A stretch of 64,000 bases of DNA from Aquarana catesbeiana (GCF_042186555.1 NC_133334.1:209698832-209762831); one strand, 5' to 3'; shown: positions 1 through 12,187, counted from the first letter of the stretch. Notes: generated by a model from the sequence alone, not told the origin. Numbers and translations: made by a program.

Positions 1-1430
1 GGTATACATAATTCGTAGAATATTACTTCTAGAAGTAGATATTATGAGAAAACTGTGTGTGCCAAAAAATGGTGTGAATATTTTAAATCTGAAATCTGTG
101 ACTGGTGCTAGATTCTTACTTGTTTCATTGTAATAAAGGTGAAATTGCAACATAAGGTGCTTCAATTATTTCGACAAAGTGCATTTGTGCAAAACCAATA
201 AAAACCATAAAGTGACCAGTGCTAAATCATACAAATTCATACAAAATTATACAAATTATCCAACATAAATAGTGACTAATGTGTTTTTAACCAGTATTAT
301 TGGATAGGAAAAGTTCCATTTATGAGAAAAGAGTTCTTTTTGGAGTGTTTTGAGGTGTTCAATCTCTGGGGATCAAATTTCTGTAGGAAAACTTCTTATC
401 CAGGTGCTGGCTCTTTAATTAGTGCCTTATCTGCATGCTCTGACAGTGCTTGCACTCACCGGATTTTCTTTCCCCTGCAGGGGTATAGGCAGTCACAGTA
501 TCTGCCACTGTGTAGCAATCATGGATGTCCCCAAACTTTACTTTGCGTGTTGTTGTGATGTGTTTACATATGAAAGAAAGAAGGGACGCCCCAGTAGAAG
601 TCCGATGACGAAACGCACGTAGGGCGGGCTACGGACGTCTTGCAGCACCTCTAACAAAGTGATTTTGATACCTTTTCTTATGCTTGTTTTTTCATTGAAA
701 ATGTGAGTACAATAATTTTATTAAGCTTTAATAAAAGTTCTCATACGGTTTTACGCGATGGGTATCCCTTCTTTCTTTCATATGTAAACACATCACAACA
801 ACACGCAAAGTAAAGTTTGGGGACATCCATGATTGCTACACAGTGGCAGATACTGTGACTGCCTATACCCCTGCAGGGGAAAGAAAATCCGGTGAGTGCA
901 AGCACTGTCAGAGCATGCAGATAAGGCACTAATTAAAGAGCCAGCACCTGGATAAGAAGTTTTCCTACAGAAATTTGATCCCCAGAGATTGAACACCTCA
1001 AAACACTCCAAAAAGAACTCTTTTCTCATAAATGGAACTTTTCCTATCCAATAATACTGGCTAAAAACACATTAGTCACTATTTATGTTGGATAATTTGT
1101 ATAATTTTGTATGAATTTGTATGATTTAGCACTGGTCACTTTATGGTTTTTATTGGTTTTGCACAAATACACTTTGTCGAAATAATTGAAGCACCTTATG
1201 TTGCAATTTCACCTTTATTACAATGAAACAAGTAAGAATCTAGCACCAGTCACAGATTTCAGATTTAAAATATTCACACCATTTTTTGGCACACACAGTT
1301 TTCTCATAATATCTACTTCTAGAAGTAATATTCTACGAATTATGTATACCAGGTAACATATAGAGGAATTGTTCATTATAAGAAAAAAATTTTATCTCCA
1401 CAAGGGCAGCGCCATAACTACTTCTGCTTT
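1..1430. mobile_element. FB-1: palindromic foldback element, probably Penelope-derived
   Basis: Two inverted arms, 1-586 and 765-1350, pair with constant symmetry (position x pairs with 1351-x), so there is no net indel. By eye the arms are almost identical, with single substitutions such as near 190 and 290. Both arms encode the same meaningless 78-codon frame. The 178-bp spacer (587-764) contains a GATGACGAAACGC-type motif resembling the tails of Penelope-like elements (PLEs). Right of the palindrome, 1351-1430 is unpaired and contains CAGCGCC followed by a pyrimidine-rich run, the same plan as FB-2 and FB-3. The left arm starts at the window edge, so the element may continue outside and no target duplication can be checked. 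Confidence 0.75.
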
Positions 1431-1941
1431 TTACCATTTTCTAATACACTCCACTTAGGTGGCATTGTATCTGTAGAGGCAGCAGCCATATCCTAGTAAA
1501 CATCTAACCACTGCGCGGATTTATCCCACACACCTATCTGGAGTGACAGTGCCCGCTGTGATGGGTGAAGTCTGGATCCTGGTTGCAGGACCCTGTGGTG
1601 GGAGGATGGTGAGTTGGCCCTTGAAGGAGTCATATTGCTATCAGGAGAAACAGGGCCTGTAAAGCACACACAGGGTACAGGAGGAAGGCCACCACAAAGG
1701 GTTAACTCAGCAGGAGAGTTGGAGTAGAATAATAGTTGCTTTGGGTAACCATGAACTGGGAAGTAGAACAGCACCCAGACAGCAAGAAGCAGTACCAGGC
1801 TTGGGTGACGTCCTCCAGTAGTGAGAGGGTCAGTGCTCTGGCTCTCTGCCTAGTGTTTAGTTCCCCCAAAAGCAAACGGGACTGAACCTGAGGTACTGTG
1901 GCCATATGTGTCCAGCTGCATGTTACGGGGGAGTGAAGAAG
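1431..1941. other. No gene seen
   Basis: No conserved protein, RNA or clear repeat boundary was recognised. A TGTTACGGGG string at 1920 resembles an LTR edge, but no partner copy is in the window. Confidence 0.5.
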
Positions 1942-3184
1942 TTAACCACTTCAATACCAGGCACTTAGACACCTTCCCGCCCAGCCCAATTTTCACCTTT
2001 CAGCACTGTTGCAATTTGAATGACAATTGCACGGTCATGCTACACTGTACCCAAACAAACTTTTTATCATTTTGTTCCCACAAATAGAGCTTTCTTTTGG
2101 TGGTATTTGATCACCTCTGCGGTTTTTATTTTTTGCGCAACAAATAAAAAAAGACCGAAAATTTCGAAAAAAAAGTTTTTCTTTGTTTCTGTTAAATTTT
2201 TTTGTAAATAAGTATGCTTTCTCCTTCAATAATGGGCACTGATACGGCTGCACTGATGGGCACTGATACGGCGGCACTGATGGGCACCGATGAGGTGGCA
2301 CTGATGAGGTGGCACTAACGGGCACTGATGATGGGCACTGATAGGCGGCACTGATGGGCACTGATAGGTGGCACTGGTATGCGGCACTGATGGGCACTCA
2401 TAGGTGGCACTGATGGGCACACATAGGCGGCACTGGGCACTCGTAGGTGGCATTGATTGGTGTATATGGGTGGCACTGATGGGTACTTATGTGTGGCACT
2501 GATGGGCACTGATAGATGGGCACTGATGGGCACAGATGGGCACAGATGGGCAATGACAGGTGGCACAGATGGGCAATGACAGGTGGCACAGATGGGCAAT
2601 GACAGGTGGCACTGATAAAGCATTGCTGGGCAGATCTGGGCATTGCTGGGCAGATCATTGACATAATAGTGCCAATCAGTGCCCATTTGTGGGCACTGAT
2701 TGGCACAGATTGGGCACATGTGGATGGCCATGGGGTACATTCCTGGCCATCCACGTTGCCCCTTCCCTGGTGGTCCTAGTGGCATCCCTGGTAGTCCAGT
2801 GGGGTGATCTGAGGGGGGCTGCACTGATAAACAATCAGCGCAGACCCCCCCCTGCCAGGAGAGCCGCCGATCGGCTCTCCTCTACTTGCGTCTGTCAGAC
2901 GCGAGTGAGGAAGAGCCGATCAACGGCTTTTCCTATTGACAGCGTGATCAGCCGTGATTGGACATGGCTGATCACGTGGTAAAGAGCCTCCGCCGGAGGC
3001 TTTTTACCAAGATCAGTGTAGCGGTGTGTCAGACTGACACACCGCTCCACCGATCGCTGCGATGCGCGCCCCCGGGGGCGCGCTGCGGCATGTTATCCTG
3101 CTGGACGTCATATGACGTCCAGTCAGGATATCAGAACCACTTCCCGGACGTCAATCCGCTAATGGGCGGGCGGGAAGTGGTTAA
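1942..3184 (-). mobile_element. PB-4: non-autonomous piggyBac-type MITE
   Basis: TTAA at 1942-1945 and 3181-3184 flanks inverted ends that read CCACTTC inward on both sides, the cut-site pattern of piggyBac elements. The left part (about 1946-2180) is the reverse complement of the 3' end of PB-1, PB-5 and PB-6: the GTGATCAAATACCACC and AGCTCTATTTGTGGG blocks are present, so the element lies on the minus strand. There is no transposase. The interior holds a minisatellite and GC-rich hairpins (about 2820-3130). Family assignment follows from the shared ends and the TTAA duplication. Confidence 0.85.
2228..2712. repeat. Minisatellite of GGCACTGATGGGCACTGATA-like units
   Basis: Degenerate head-to-tail copies of a 10-12 bp unit (GGCACTGATG, GGCACAGATG) run through the middle of PB-4. 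Diverged GTGCCACATCAGTGCTCATCC copies recur in reverse orientation in PB-3 (24140-24225), so the array is a family feature rather than a local accident. The open frames here are compositional artefacts. Confidence 0.85.
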
Positions 3185-3667
3185 AGTGTAACTAAAGGCC
3201 AAACTTTTTTTTTTTTTTTTTTTGGATAGAGTGCAGAGGGATTAGAATGTTTGTCAGTTTTTATTGCTGCCTGTGCCCCCTGTTAAGGAGATTCACCCTA
3301 TTTGTCCTGTTTACCATTATTATTGAAAGTGAAAATAAAAGAAACCCCCAAATTTTGGGTTTTCCTCAGAAAAATAATAGGGGGGAACCAATAGGGGTAC
3401 TAGTTCCGGTGACCCAGGGGTCCCCAGAAATTCGCTTAATTTGAAGGTACAGTCATGGCCAAAAATATTGGCACCCCTGCATTTCTGTCAGATAAAGCAC
3501 CACTTCACCCAGAAAATTGTTGCAATTACAAATGTTTAGGCATTCTCATGTTTATTTCTTTTGTATTGGTATGGCACAAAAAAAGTGGGGAAACAAAAAA
3601 GCCAAATCTGACACTTTCCACGCAAAACTCTAAAAATGGACTGGCCAAAAGTATTGGCACCTTCAAT

Positions 3668-3856
3668 TTAATATTTGGTAGCACACCCCTTGGAAAAAAT
3701 AACTGAAATCAATTGCTTCCTGTAACCATCAATGAGTTTCTTACACTTCTCTGGAATTTTGGACCACTCTTCTTTTGCCAACTGCTCCAGGTCTTTCAGA
3801 TTGGAAGGGTTGAGATCTCTCCATGGGTGCTCAATGGGATTTAGATCTGGACTCAT
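3668..3856 (-). pseudogene. Tc1-A transposase, C-terminal fragment
   Basis: The translated fragment carries SPDLNPIEHPWRDL, the conserved DDE/D-region block of Tc1 transposases that contains the third acidic residue (E of IEH). WSKIP and KLIDGYRKQLISV follow, ending GCATKY. This is the cut-and-paste transposase C-terminus. The rest of the gene is separated by Tc1-B, and the N-terminus is at 5815-6021. It cannot encode a functional enzyme. Confidence 0.85.
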
Positions 3857-4254
3857 TGCTGTTCATTTCAGTTCTCTCCCGGATTTGTCTTAATCCATTT
3901 CTGGGTGTTTTTTGACATGTACTTTGGGCCATTGTCCTGCTGTAAGGCCCATGACCTCTGATGGAGATCCAACTTTCTGATACTGGGCCCTACATTGCAC
4001 CCCAGAATTCTTTGTTAGTTTTTAGATTTCATAATGCCATGCACACAAAGATGACATCCAGTGCCTGAAGCAGCAAAGGAGCCCCAAAACATCAGTGAAC
4101 CTCCACCATGTTTGGCTGTGGGGACTGCATTCTTTTATTTAAAGGCCTAATTTCTTTTTCTGCAAACAGTAGAATGATGAACTTTACCAAAAAGCTGTAA
4201 TTTTGTTCTGTCTGTCCACAGCACATTCTCCCAAAAGGGGTTTGACTTCCTCAG

Positions 4255-5770
4255 GTAGGGTATCTCACAAAAGTGAGTAATGTGACAACACTGAAGGAAA
4301 GACACTTTGCTACAATGTAGAGTAGTGAGTGTACAGCTTGTATAACAGTGTAAATTTGCTGTACCCTCAAAATAACTCAACACCAAGCCATTAATGTCTA
4401 AACCGCTGGCAACAAAAGTGAGTACATTCCTAGGTGAAAATGTACAAATTGGGCCCAAAGTGTCAATATTGGGCATGAAGTTCACCAGAGCTTCACAGGT
4501 TGCCACTGGAGTCCTCTTCCACTCCTCCATGATGACATTACAGAGCTGGTGGATGTTAGACACCTTGCACTCCTCCACCTTCTGTTTGAGAATGCCTCAC
4601 AGATGCCCAATAGGGCTTAGGTCTGAAGACCAGTCCATCACCCTTACCCTCAGCAAGGCAGTGGTCATCTTGGAGGTGTGTTTGGGGTCGTTATGTTGGA
4701 ATACTGCCCTGCTGCCCAGTCTCCGAAGGGAGGGGATCATGCTCTACTTCAATATGTCACAGTACATGTTGGCATTCATGGTTCCCTCAATGAACTGTAG
4801 CTCCCCAGTGCAGGAAGCACTCATGCAGCCCCAGACCATGACACTCCCACCACCATGCTTGACTGTAGGCAAGACACACGTCTTTGTACTCCTCACCTGG
4901 TTGCCACCACACACACTTGACACCATCTGAACCAAATAGGTTTATCTTGGTCTCAACAGACCACATGACAAGGTTCCAGTAATCTATGTACTTAGTCTGC
5001 TTGTGTTCAGCAAACTGTTTGCAGTCTTTCTTGTGGGTCATCTTTAGAAGAGGCTTCCTTCAGCGATGACAGCCATGCAGACCAATTTGATTCAGTGTGT
5101 GGCATATGGTCTGAGCACTGACAGGCTAACCCCCCACCCCTTCAACCTCTGCAGCTATGCTGGCAGCACTCATATGTCTATTTCCCAAAGACAACCTCTG
5201 GATATTACGTTGAGCACGTACGTGCACTCACCTTCTTTGGTCAATCATGGTGAGACCTGTTCTAAATGGAAACTGTCCTGTTAAACCGCTGTATGGTCTT
5301 GGCTACCATGCTGCAGCTCAGTTTTAGGATCTTGGCAATCTTCTTATAGCCTGGGCCATCTTTATGTACAGCAACAATTTTTTTTTCAGAGCCTCAGTTA
5401 TTTGCCATGAGGTGCCATGTTGAACTTCCAGTGACCAGTATAAGAGAGTGAGAGTGATAAAACCAAATTTAACACACCTGCTCCCCATTCACACCTGAGA
5501 CCTTGTAACACTAATAAGTCACATGACACCGAGGAGGGAAAATGGCTAATTGGGCCCAATTTGGACATTTTTACTAAGGAGTGTGCCAAGTTTTGTTGCC
5601 AGCGGTTTAGAAATTAATGGCTGTGTGTAGAGTTATTTTGAGGGGACAGCAAATTTACACCGTTATACAAGCTGTACACTCACTACTTTACATTGTAGCA
5701 AAGTGTTATTTCTTCAGTGTTGTCACATGAAAAGATATAAAATATTTACAAAAATCTGAGGAGTGTACTA
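4255..5770 (-). mobile_element. Tc1-B: Tc1/mariner element nested in Tc1-A
   Basis: The left end begins TAGGGTATCTCACAAAAGTG. An inverted-repeat zone of about 180 bp (4275-4450, containing TGTGACAACACTGAAG and AACCGCTGGCAACAAAA) is matched inversely at about 5560-5735. The outermost right end is degraded (GGAGTGTACTATAAG). On the minus strand, fragments of a transposase are visible: KHGGGSVMVWGCMSA at about 4744-4935 and the C-terminal EEWKRTPVATCEALVNFMPN at 4430-4540, in shifted frames. Tc1-A coding sequence resumes on the right. Confidence 0.85.
4430..5410 (-). pseudogene. Tc1-B transposase remnant
   Basis: Pieces in different frames are recognisable: CLAYSQAWWWECHG and VLPTVKHGGGSVMVWGCMS (the GGG/VWG block between the first and second catalytic aspartates of Tc1 enzymes), and EEWKRTP. 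Multiple frameshifts and stops break the gene, so it is inactive. Boundaries are approximate. Confidence 0.7.
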
Positions 5771-5814
5771 TAAGTTTTGGCAAGCTCCAATCTGGCTTTT
5801 TTCATGCTTCTGTG

Positions 5815-6021
5815 TCAGCAGTGGGGTCTAAACTTCTTGACAATGTTGCGCACACTGGACACTGGACACTCCAGATCTCTGGAGATGGACTTGTAACCTT
5901 GAGGTTGTCCATGCTTTTCCACAATTTTTGTTCTCAAATCCTCAGACAATTCTTTGGTGCTCTTTCTCTTCTCCATGCTCCGTGTGGGAAACAGAGACAC
6001 ACAGCAGAAAGGTTGAGTCAA
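5815..6021 (-). pseudogene. Tc1-A transposase, N-terminal fragment
   Basis: MEKRKSTKELSEDLRTKIVE, then GYKSISRDLECPVSSVRNIVKKF, is the paired-like helix-turn-helix DNA-binding N-terminus of Tc1 transposases. The natural start is the methionine of MEKRKS. The protein stops where Tc1-B was inserted, and the C-terminal partner is at 3668-3856. Confidence 0.85.
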
Positions 6022-6597
6022 TTTTTCACCATTTTAACTGGTGGCCAGGGTGATTTCTCTATTATCAGCACCTGTTAATTGATTGTTAATTGATACAGGT
6101 GAGTTGTTTTTTTAGGGGCGTTTGTTATGTTTATAAGTGAAAATTATAAATAAATAAATGCCAGCCAACATGGTGATGGCAGTGGTAGCATTACAATTAC
6201 AGATTGGAATAACACATTCTAGACCCTTTTTGGAATAGCATGTCCCTTACCATAAAATAGCCCAAGTAGTTTGTACGACAAGCCGGGGCCAGCCATAGCA
6301 GCCAGAGAGAGAAAGAGAGAGAAAAAAAAGGGGGGGGGGGCCCTAAAAGTAAACTAAGACAGCAGAACAGCTATACGCACAACCACTCACTACCTCATAC
6401 ATACACACACACACAATGCTTATTACAATTTTCAAATAAAAGGTTTATAGCAGACCTATTAAAGAGACAATTGAGAGGAGACCAAATCCGCCACCAGAGA
6501 AGGTGTATTATCCAGCCACGGCTGCCATACTTTGGTGAATTTTGTAGAGCAGGCTCGCCCCTTGCAAATAAGTTTATACAAAGGCAGCGCTTGGATA

Positions 6598-7511
6598 TTA
6601 ACCACTGACGACCGCCGCACGCTAATTTACATCGGCAGAATGGCACGGGCAGGCAGAAGGGCGCACCTGTATGTCCCTTTGAATTTGCCACCCGCAGGTC
6701 CTGCAAACTCGATGTTCGCCGGCGGCCCATGATTGCGGCGAGGAGAGGCAGAACAAGGCATTTGCCTGTTCTGCCTAGTGACATGACAGGGATTTACTGC
6801 TCCCTGTCTTCGGGAGCAGTGATCCCTGTCATGTTGTAGTGAGCCCATCCTCCCTACAGTTAGAACACATCCAGGGAACACACTTAACCCCTTGATCGCC
6901 CCCTAGTGTTTAACCCTTTTCCTGCCAGTGTCATTTATACAGTTATCAGTGGCTATTTGTAGCTTTGATCGCTGTATAAATGTCAATGGTCCCAAAATAG
7001 TGTCAAAAATGTCCACCATAATGTCACAGTCCTGATAAAAATCGCAGATTGCCGCCATTACTAGTAAAAAAAAAAATTATACTAAAAATGCCATAAATCT
7101 ATCCCTTATTTTGTAGACGCTATAACTTTTGCGCAAACCAATCAATATAAACTTATTGCAATTTTTTTAACCAAAAATATGTAGAAGAATACATATCGGC
7201 CTAAACTGTGGAAGAATTTTTTTATACACATTTTTGGGGGATATTTATTATAGCAAAGAGTAAAAAAAATTGTTTTTTTTTTTTCCAAAATTGTTGGTCT
7301 TTTTTTGTTTATAGCGCAAAAAATAAAAACCGCAGAGGTGATCAAATACCACCAAAAGAAAGCTCTATTTGTGGGAAAGAAAGGACTTTGATTTGGTTTG
7401 GGTACAACGTAGCACGACCGCGGAATTGTCAGCTAAAGCGACGCAGTGCCGAATCGCAAAAAATGCTCTGCTCAGGAAGGGGGGAAATCCTTCCAGGGCT
7501 GAAGTGGTTAA
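6598..7511 (+). mobile_element. PB-5: non-autonomous piggyBac-type MITE
   Basis: TTAA at 6598-6601 and 7508-7511. The left end is CCACTGACGACCGCCG and the right end CCAGGGCTGAAGTGG. The internal blocks CCCCTTGATCGCCCCCTAGT, GTCATTTATACAG, TTATAGCGCAAAAAATAAAA and GATCAAATACCACCAAAAGA are shared with PB-6, PB-1 and PB-2. No transposase. It sits in the 3' region of L1-3. Confidence 0.88.
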
Positions 7512-9244
7512 ACGGCAGAGATATGACAGGGAGGGCGGAGCTGGATTCTTTCAATGCAGCAGTATAGCCTTTTTTGCATAGAAAAATATAATATGTTTAC
7601 ATGTAAGTGAAACACAATTATCTATGTTCCCAAGTAAACAAACTTCCGGAATTTTGGGAGCTTGTAGATCAAAGTGGGTTGTCAACATGTCAAACAATTC
7701 AGCCCAGAACTGGGATAGGCTTGGACGAGACCAAAACGTGCAGAGCATTAACTGAGACTTCTCCACACCTAGGACAAGAAGCTTACTTCGTCAATCCCAT
7801 ACGATTCAATTTAGCAGGAGTATAGTATAAGTTTAAAATGTATAAGTTTATCCGCCGTGCTAATAACATCTTACATGAATGTTTCTGTGACCTCTTCCCA
7901 ATCTTCATCTGCAAGGTCAGGAAGGAGTGCCTGCCATTTTGCACAAGAAGAAGTGAAGGGATGAGGACCTGAAGTTTGTAAGGCATTATAAAATATAGTT
8001 ACCAATTTGTCGATATAAGGGTTTGCCATAAGATGCTCTAAAGGAGATGTGATCAAGTCCACACCCAGCAGTCCAAATTGTGCCTGCACTGCATGACGTA
8101 ATAAGCGGTACTTGAAAAAGAATTTATTGGATACATCAGCTCGTTCCTTCAGAGCATCAAAGAAGATAAAGGTACCCTCCATATACAGCTGAGATAGATA
8201 AATAATCCCTTTAGCTATCCACCAAGACGTATCCGGGTGGTTGTAAAGTTCCTGGAAGGTAGAGTTGTGCCATAATGGTGCATTCGATTCAAGGATATCC
8301 TTACCCCCAGAGAGAATCTTCTTTTCTGTGGACCATGTTTAAAAAACAAACACCTATGGGGGAGAATTTCACACACTATGATGGTATCCGACAGTGAACC
8401 TCATTCCGGAAGGTACCCTTGAGAGCTCATAGCAAGGAAGTGGAAGGGGCAGGAGCATCCGGGTGGAACCAATTATGCACATAGGTCAGCTGGGAGGCTA
8501 GAAAATAATTGTAAAAGTTAGGGCAAGCTAAGCCGCCCCTCAAAGTAGAGGCTTGAAGGGAGGCCCTAGCAATCCGTGGACGTGATTTGCTCCAAATAAA
8601 CAAAGATATAAGAGAATCTATGCGTTGGAATAATCGATTTGGAAGAAAAATTGGGGATGCTCGTAGAAGATAAAGAAGTTTAGGGAGAAAGATCATTTTT
8701 GCTATATTTATACGTCCAAAAAGGTAGAGGCAAAGACGCCCACGCATGAAATCTTTTCCATATTTGATACAACTGGGTAAATATTAAGGGATTCATATTC
8801 CATTAAATTGGCATTAATATCAATTCCCTAATATTTGAACTTAGAGGAGATCTGCAACTCAGATGTTTGTAAATATTCATATGGTAGAGGGGGGCCTATA
8901 GGAAATGCAACAGTTTTGTCCTAGCCAATTTTAAGACCCGAGACCACTCCAAAACCCTCCACCACCTGCATGAGCCCACGGAAAGAAGCCTCAGTGCCAT
9001 TAAGAAACACCAAAGCGTCTTCCGCGTAAAGTGAGATTTTCTCCTGCAGCGGGCCCCAACAGATTCCACCAACCTCTGGGGTTTGTCTAACAAGGATAGC
9101 CAATATCTCTATGATGAAGGCAAATAAAAGAGGTGAAAGGGGGCAACCCTGCTGGGTACCATGCTGGAGGGAGAAAAGTGGTGATATATCTCGGTACGTA
9201 CGAACCCTTGAACATGGATTGATGTAGAGAAGCTAAACCCATTT

Positions 9245-9692
9245 AAAGCGGAGGTCCGCCAATTTTTTTTTTTTTTAAAGTCAGCAGCTACAAATACTGC
9301 AGTTGCTGACTTTTAAAATAAGGACACTTACCTGTCCAGGGCGCCCGTCTTGTCGGCACCCGTGGCTGAACCGTCCCTCGGTCCTCGGATGCTGCCCCCG
9401 CCATCTTCGGTAAGGGAATCAGGAAGTGAAGCCTTGTGGCTGGTTCCCTACTGCGCATGCACGAGTCGCGCTGCGCAATCCGAATGTGTCCGTGTGTCTC
9501 CCAGCAGACAGCAGGGGGACGGGAAGTGGCGTAGACCCCCCCGCGGGGGTCTATGCCCGGAAGTGGGTGCAAATACCTGTATTATACAGGTATCTGCACC
9601 CCCCTCCCCCCTGAAAGGTGCCAAATGTGACACTGGAGGGGGGGAGGGTTCCGAAAAGCAGAAGTTCCATTTTTGTGTGGAACTCCGCTTTA
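9245..9692. mobile_element. MITE with AAAGCGGAGGTCC / GGAACTCCGCTTT ends
   Basis: Inverted ends AAAGCGGAGGTCCGCC and GTGGAACTCCGCTTT bound a GC-rich interior, and L1-3 ORF2 sequence resumes on both sides. An internal inverted pair around 9570-9600 (ACCTGTATTATACAGGTATC) is visible. No coding content. Confidence 0.7.
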
Positions 9693-9935
9693 TTAAACTT
9701 GGGCCCAACGCCAAATCTGAACAAGGTTTCCCATTTAAATTTCCACTTAACAGTGTTGAATGCCTTTTTGATCTCGAAGGCTAACACCAGTCCACTCTGC
9801 TTGTGATGTGCGGCCCCATAAATATAAAAGTACAATCTTCTTATATTGTCAAATATGCTCTTACCTGGCATAAAGCCCAACTGATCAGAAAGCACAACAG
9901 AGAGAATGACTTTATTCAGCCTAAGTGAGAGCAAC

Positions 9936-10303
9936 TTATGCTGGCCATACACTATACGAAAAATTGGCCGAAATTCGGTCATTTGGGCAGTTTGTTCATT
10001 TTTCGACCAGTTAATGGGCACAAAATCGATAATCGTTGTGACATTTTTGAGCCGAAAAAAGGAAGGACAAGTTTGGAAATTTTCTGGTGAATGAATGATA
10101 AATTGAAAGGTTAATGTGTTTCCCGTCCGAACTGTCTGCACTAGGTATATGTAAAAAAATGAAAAAAAATGCATTAATTTATGTCCACTGAACAATTTAT
10201 TCGGTCATTACATGATGGCACTATCGTTTGCTCTCATGGCCGAATGTTCGTTTTTTGAACATGGGTTCGGCCGATTTTTTGTATAATGTATGGCCAACAT
10301 TAG
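9936..10303. mobile_element. MITE with ATGCTGGCCATACACTATAC ends
   Basis: ATGCTGGCCATACACTATAC followed by GAAAAATTGGCCGAA on the left is matched inversely by TTCGGCCGATTTTTTGTATA and ATGTATGGCCAACAT on the right. Removing it rejoins the RT frame of L1-3 (ILA next to KLLSLRLNK), which fixes the boundaries to within a few bases. Confidence 0.8.
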
Positions 10304-11253
10304 CCAAGATCTTAATGTCGCAAGTCAGTAATGATATGGGACGATAAGAACCACACAATAATTTGTCTTTTCCAGGTTTCGGAAGCACTACTATAAGCGC
10401 CTCCAACATAGAAGTTGGGAGCCTTCCCTCTTTCATTGCACCAGTGTATAGTTTAAACAGGCCAGAAAGTCAGCATACACCTGGTACCACTCAGCGGTGA
10501 GACCATCCAAGCCTGGGGTTTTATTAGCTGGAATGGGGTGGATCGCATTAGTGATTTCATCTATGGTCAGAGACTTATCCAGAAGTCGTCGGTCAGTGTC
10601 AGACAGCTGTGGGATAGTAAGAGGTTCGAAAAAGGGCTCTAACAACTCTATGGGAGGCGTAAAGGAGTCAGCATATAGGGTTTGATAATAGGTGGTAAAG
10701 GCCCCATTAATAGCGATAGGATCGGTAGATACTGAGCCATCCAGTAGTGTAATACTAGATATAGTAGTATCCGGAGCGTCCAGTCGAGACCGGTAAGCCA
10801 ACATTTTCCAGTTCTTACCATTGTGCTTATGAAGTCGGGCAGCTAGATATAGCTGTTGTTCATGAGTCATTTCCACCGTATGTAGTTGAAGGGCTGTGAA
10901 AGGAAGGGGATGGACATTTAGTATAGTCGGATCGGGCAGAGTTTCGGCCCGCCTCTAATGGTGATTTTAGTTACAAATTACAGGAGCATCACAAACTTGG
11001 AATACAATTATTTCTTACAATTTTGAGAAGGTGCCAATAATTTTGTCCATTACATTTTTGGAGTTTTGCGTGGAATGTATCAGATTTGGCTTTTTGTTTC
11101 TCCACTTTTTTGTGTCATACCAATATAAATAAAATAAATAAACACAAGAATGCCTAAACATTTGTAATTGCAACAGTTTTCTGGGCGAAGTGATGAATTA
11201 TCTGACAGAAATGCAGGGGTGCCAATATTTATGGCCATGACTGTTTTTCCTCT

Positions 11254-12187
11254 CGCTCGGTTCCACTCCCCCGACACTCCTCTGCGGCTATAGAATCAGA
11301 ACGCAGATCACAACATCTGATGGTTCGGTCATCCGATGCTCCGGGACTAGAACTACAGCTATGTGCCGTTCTAATCCAGTTGTATAGCTCAGAACAAACA
11401 CCAGGCAGGCTGTATGTAAGTTCAACCAGGAATCTCTTTTATTGAAAGGAATACAGGCTCTTTTATACAGTTAAAGAGGAGGTGCATACCTCCTGCTCAT
11501 ATTACTCTGAACATACATCTGTGACCAGAAACCTAATTAACATGGGCTAATTAACTAATCCCTTTAGACAGCCTAGATGACTCAGTCATAACCTTTAGGC
11601 CAGACTGGCTGTCTTGTAGCTCAGAAAACACAATCAACATTATCACAAATCAACACAGAACTCTTCTTCACACAATACATTATACATTATCATAAGTACA
11701 ACCACAGGACATTTTCACAATAGCAGGAGCTAATTACAATTAACAATACAAACAGTGTTCTCCCCCCTCCTCAGCCTAGTCATCAACAACTATAGTAGGA
11801 GTAGACTGTTCGTCTCCTAGCCAGTCCTGGGGGCTAATGTGATCAGCTCACTCAATTAACATGTTGAGTTCAGAATCAAACAAACCAATAATAGTCTTTA
11901 CATATATATCCTGGGAGATATTGGGGATAAATATTACTGTCCCATTTTAAGCAATCCAAGACATACCCTCCAAGTCACCATTTCCCATATGGCATACACA
12001 GGGTCCCCAGAGTCTGTGTGTCCTGGGGGACCAGGACCCGAATCCACAGTAATACCACCTCAAGAGTCCCCAGGCATACAGCTCACAAAGAGCACCGTTC
12101 CCCCAAATGCCAGGGCCCATAATCGGTCGGCAAGGGGCTTGCATTCAGTCCCCTCCAAAAGTCTCTCTCCCGGCTAGGTCTGTCACA
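11254..12187 (-). repeat. LTR-NA 3' LTR
   Basis: Downstream LTR in the minus-strand reading. TATAAAA (reverse complement of 11461-11467) and AATAAA (reverse complement of 11438-11443) are placed as a TATA box and a poly-A signal would be. Its terminal CTTGTTACA end is missing compared with the other LTR. Confidence 0.85.

Larger units (their letters stand above)
7551..10900 (-). pseudogene. L1-3 ORF2 remnant (reverse transcriptase)
   Basis: Successive minus-strand pieces match L1/Tx1 ORF2. From 10876: a connecting domain with NKTPGLDGLTAEWYQ. From 10436: VVLPKPGKDKLLCGSYRPIS and LLTCDIKILA (RT motifs 0-1). From about 9930: LRLNKVILSVVLSDQLGFMP and AFEIKKAFNTVKW. From 9103: ISLYAEDALVFLNG, where the catalytic YADD box reads YAED. 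From 8747: GRINIAKMIFLPKLLYLL. From 8182: the C-terminal region. Frameshifts, two MITE insertions and the altered catalytic box make it dead. Confidence 0.85.
6107..10962 (-). mobile_element. L1-3: 5'-truncated L1/Tx1 LINE inside Tc1-A
   Basis: A minus-strand LINE fragment separates the N-terminal half of Tc1-A from its right end. It begins (about 10962) between the endonuclease and RT domains of ORF2 and runs through RT and C-terminus into a 3' region (6107-7780) with a short T run at about 6107 that corresponds to the poly-A end. It contains three later insertions: PB-5 (6598-7511) and two MITEs (9245-9692 and 9936-10303). A GGTGA string at both junctions may be a short target duplication. 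Confidence 0.82.
3450..11243 (-). mobile_element. Tc1-A: Tc1/mariner element, interrupted
   Basis: The left end CAGTCATGGCCAAAAATATT after TA (3448-3449) is matched by an inverted right end, GGCCATGACTG, at 11233-11243. Subterminal blocks (GCAGGGGTGCCAATATT, CAGAAAACTGTTGCAATTAC type) are shared by both ends. Transposase fragments on the minus strand lie at 5815-6021 (N-terminus) and 3668-3856 (C-terminus). The element is split by Tc1-B (4255-5770) and by an L1 fragment with its own insertions (about 6107-10962). No TA survives on the right side. Confidence 0.88.

Noticed and set aside
322..1029. Two identical 78-codon frames facing each other
   Set aside because: They are the same sequence in the two arms of the FB-1 palindrome, with no protein signature.
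2228..2712. Possible CRISPR-like array
   Set aside because: Units are 10-12 bp with no regular spacers, in a eukaryotic transposon; it is a minisatellite.
2035..2824. Long Cys/Pro-rich open frames (for example 2315-2824, minus)
   Set aside because: They are translations of the GGCACTGATG minisatellite, where three frames stay open because of the repeat.
4394..4930. 178-codon open frame on the plus strand
   Set aside because: It lies antisense to the Tc1-B transposase and shows no family motif; it is a shadow of that gene.
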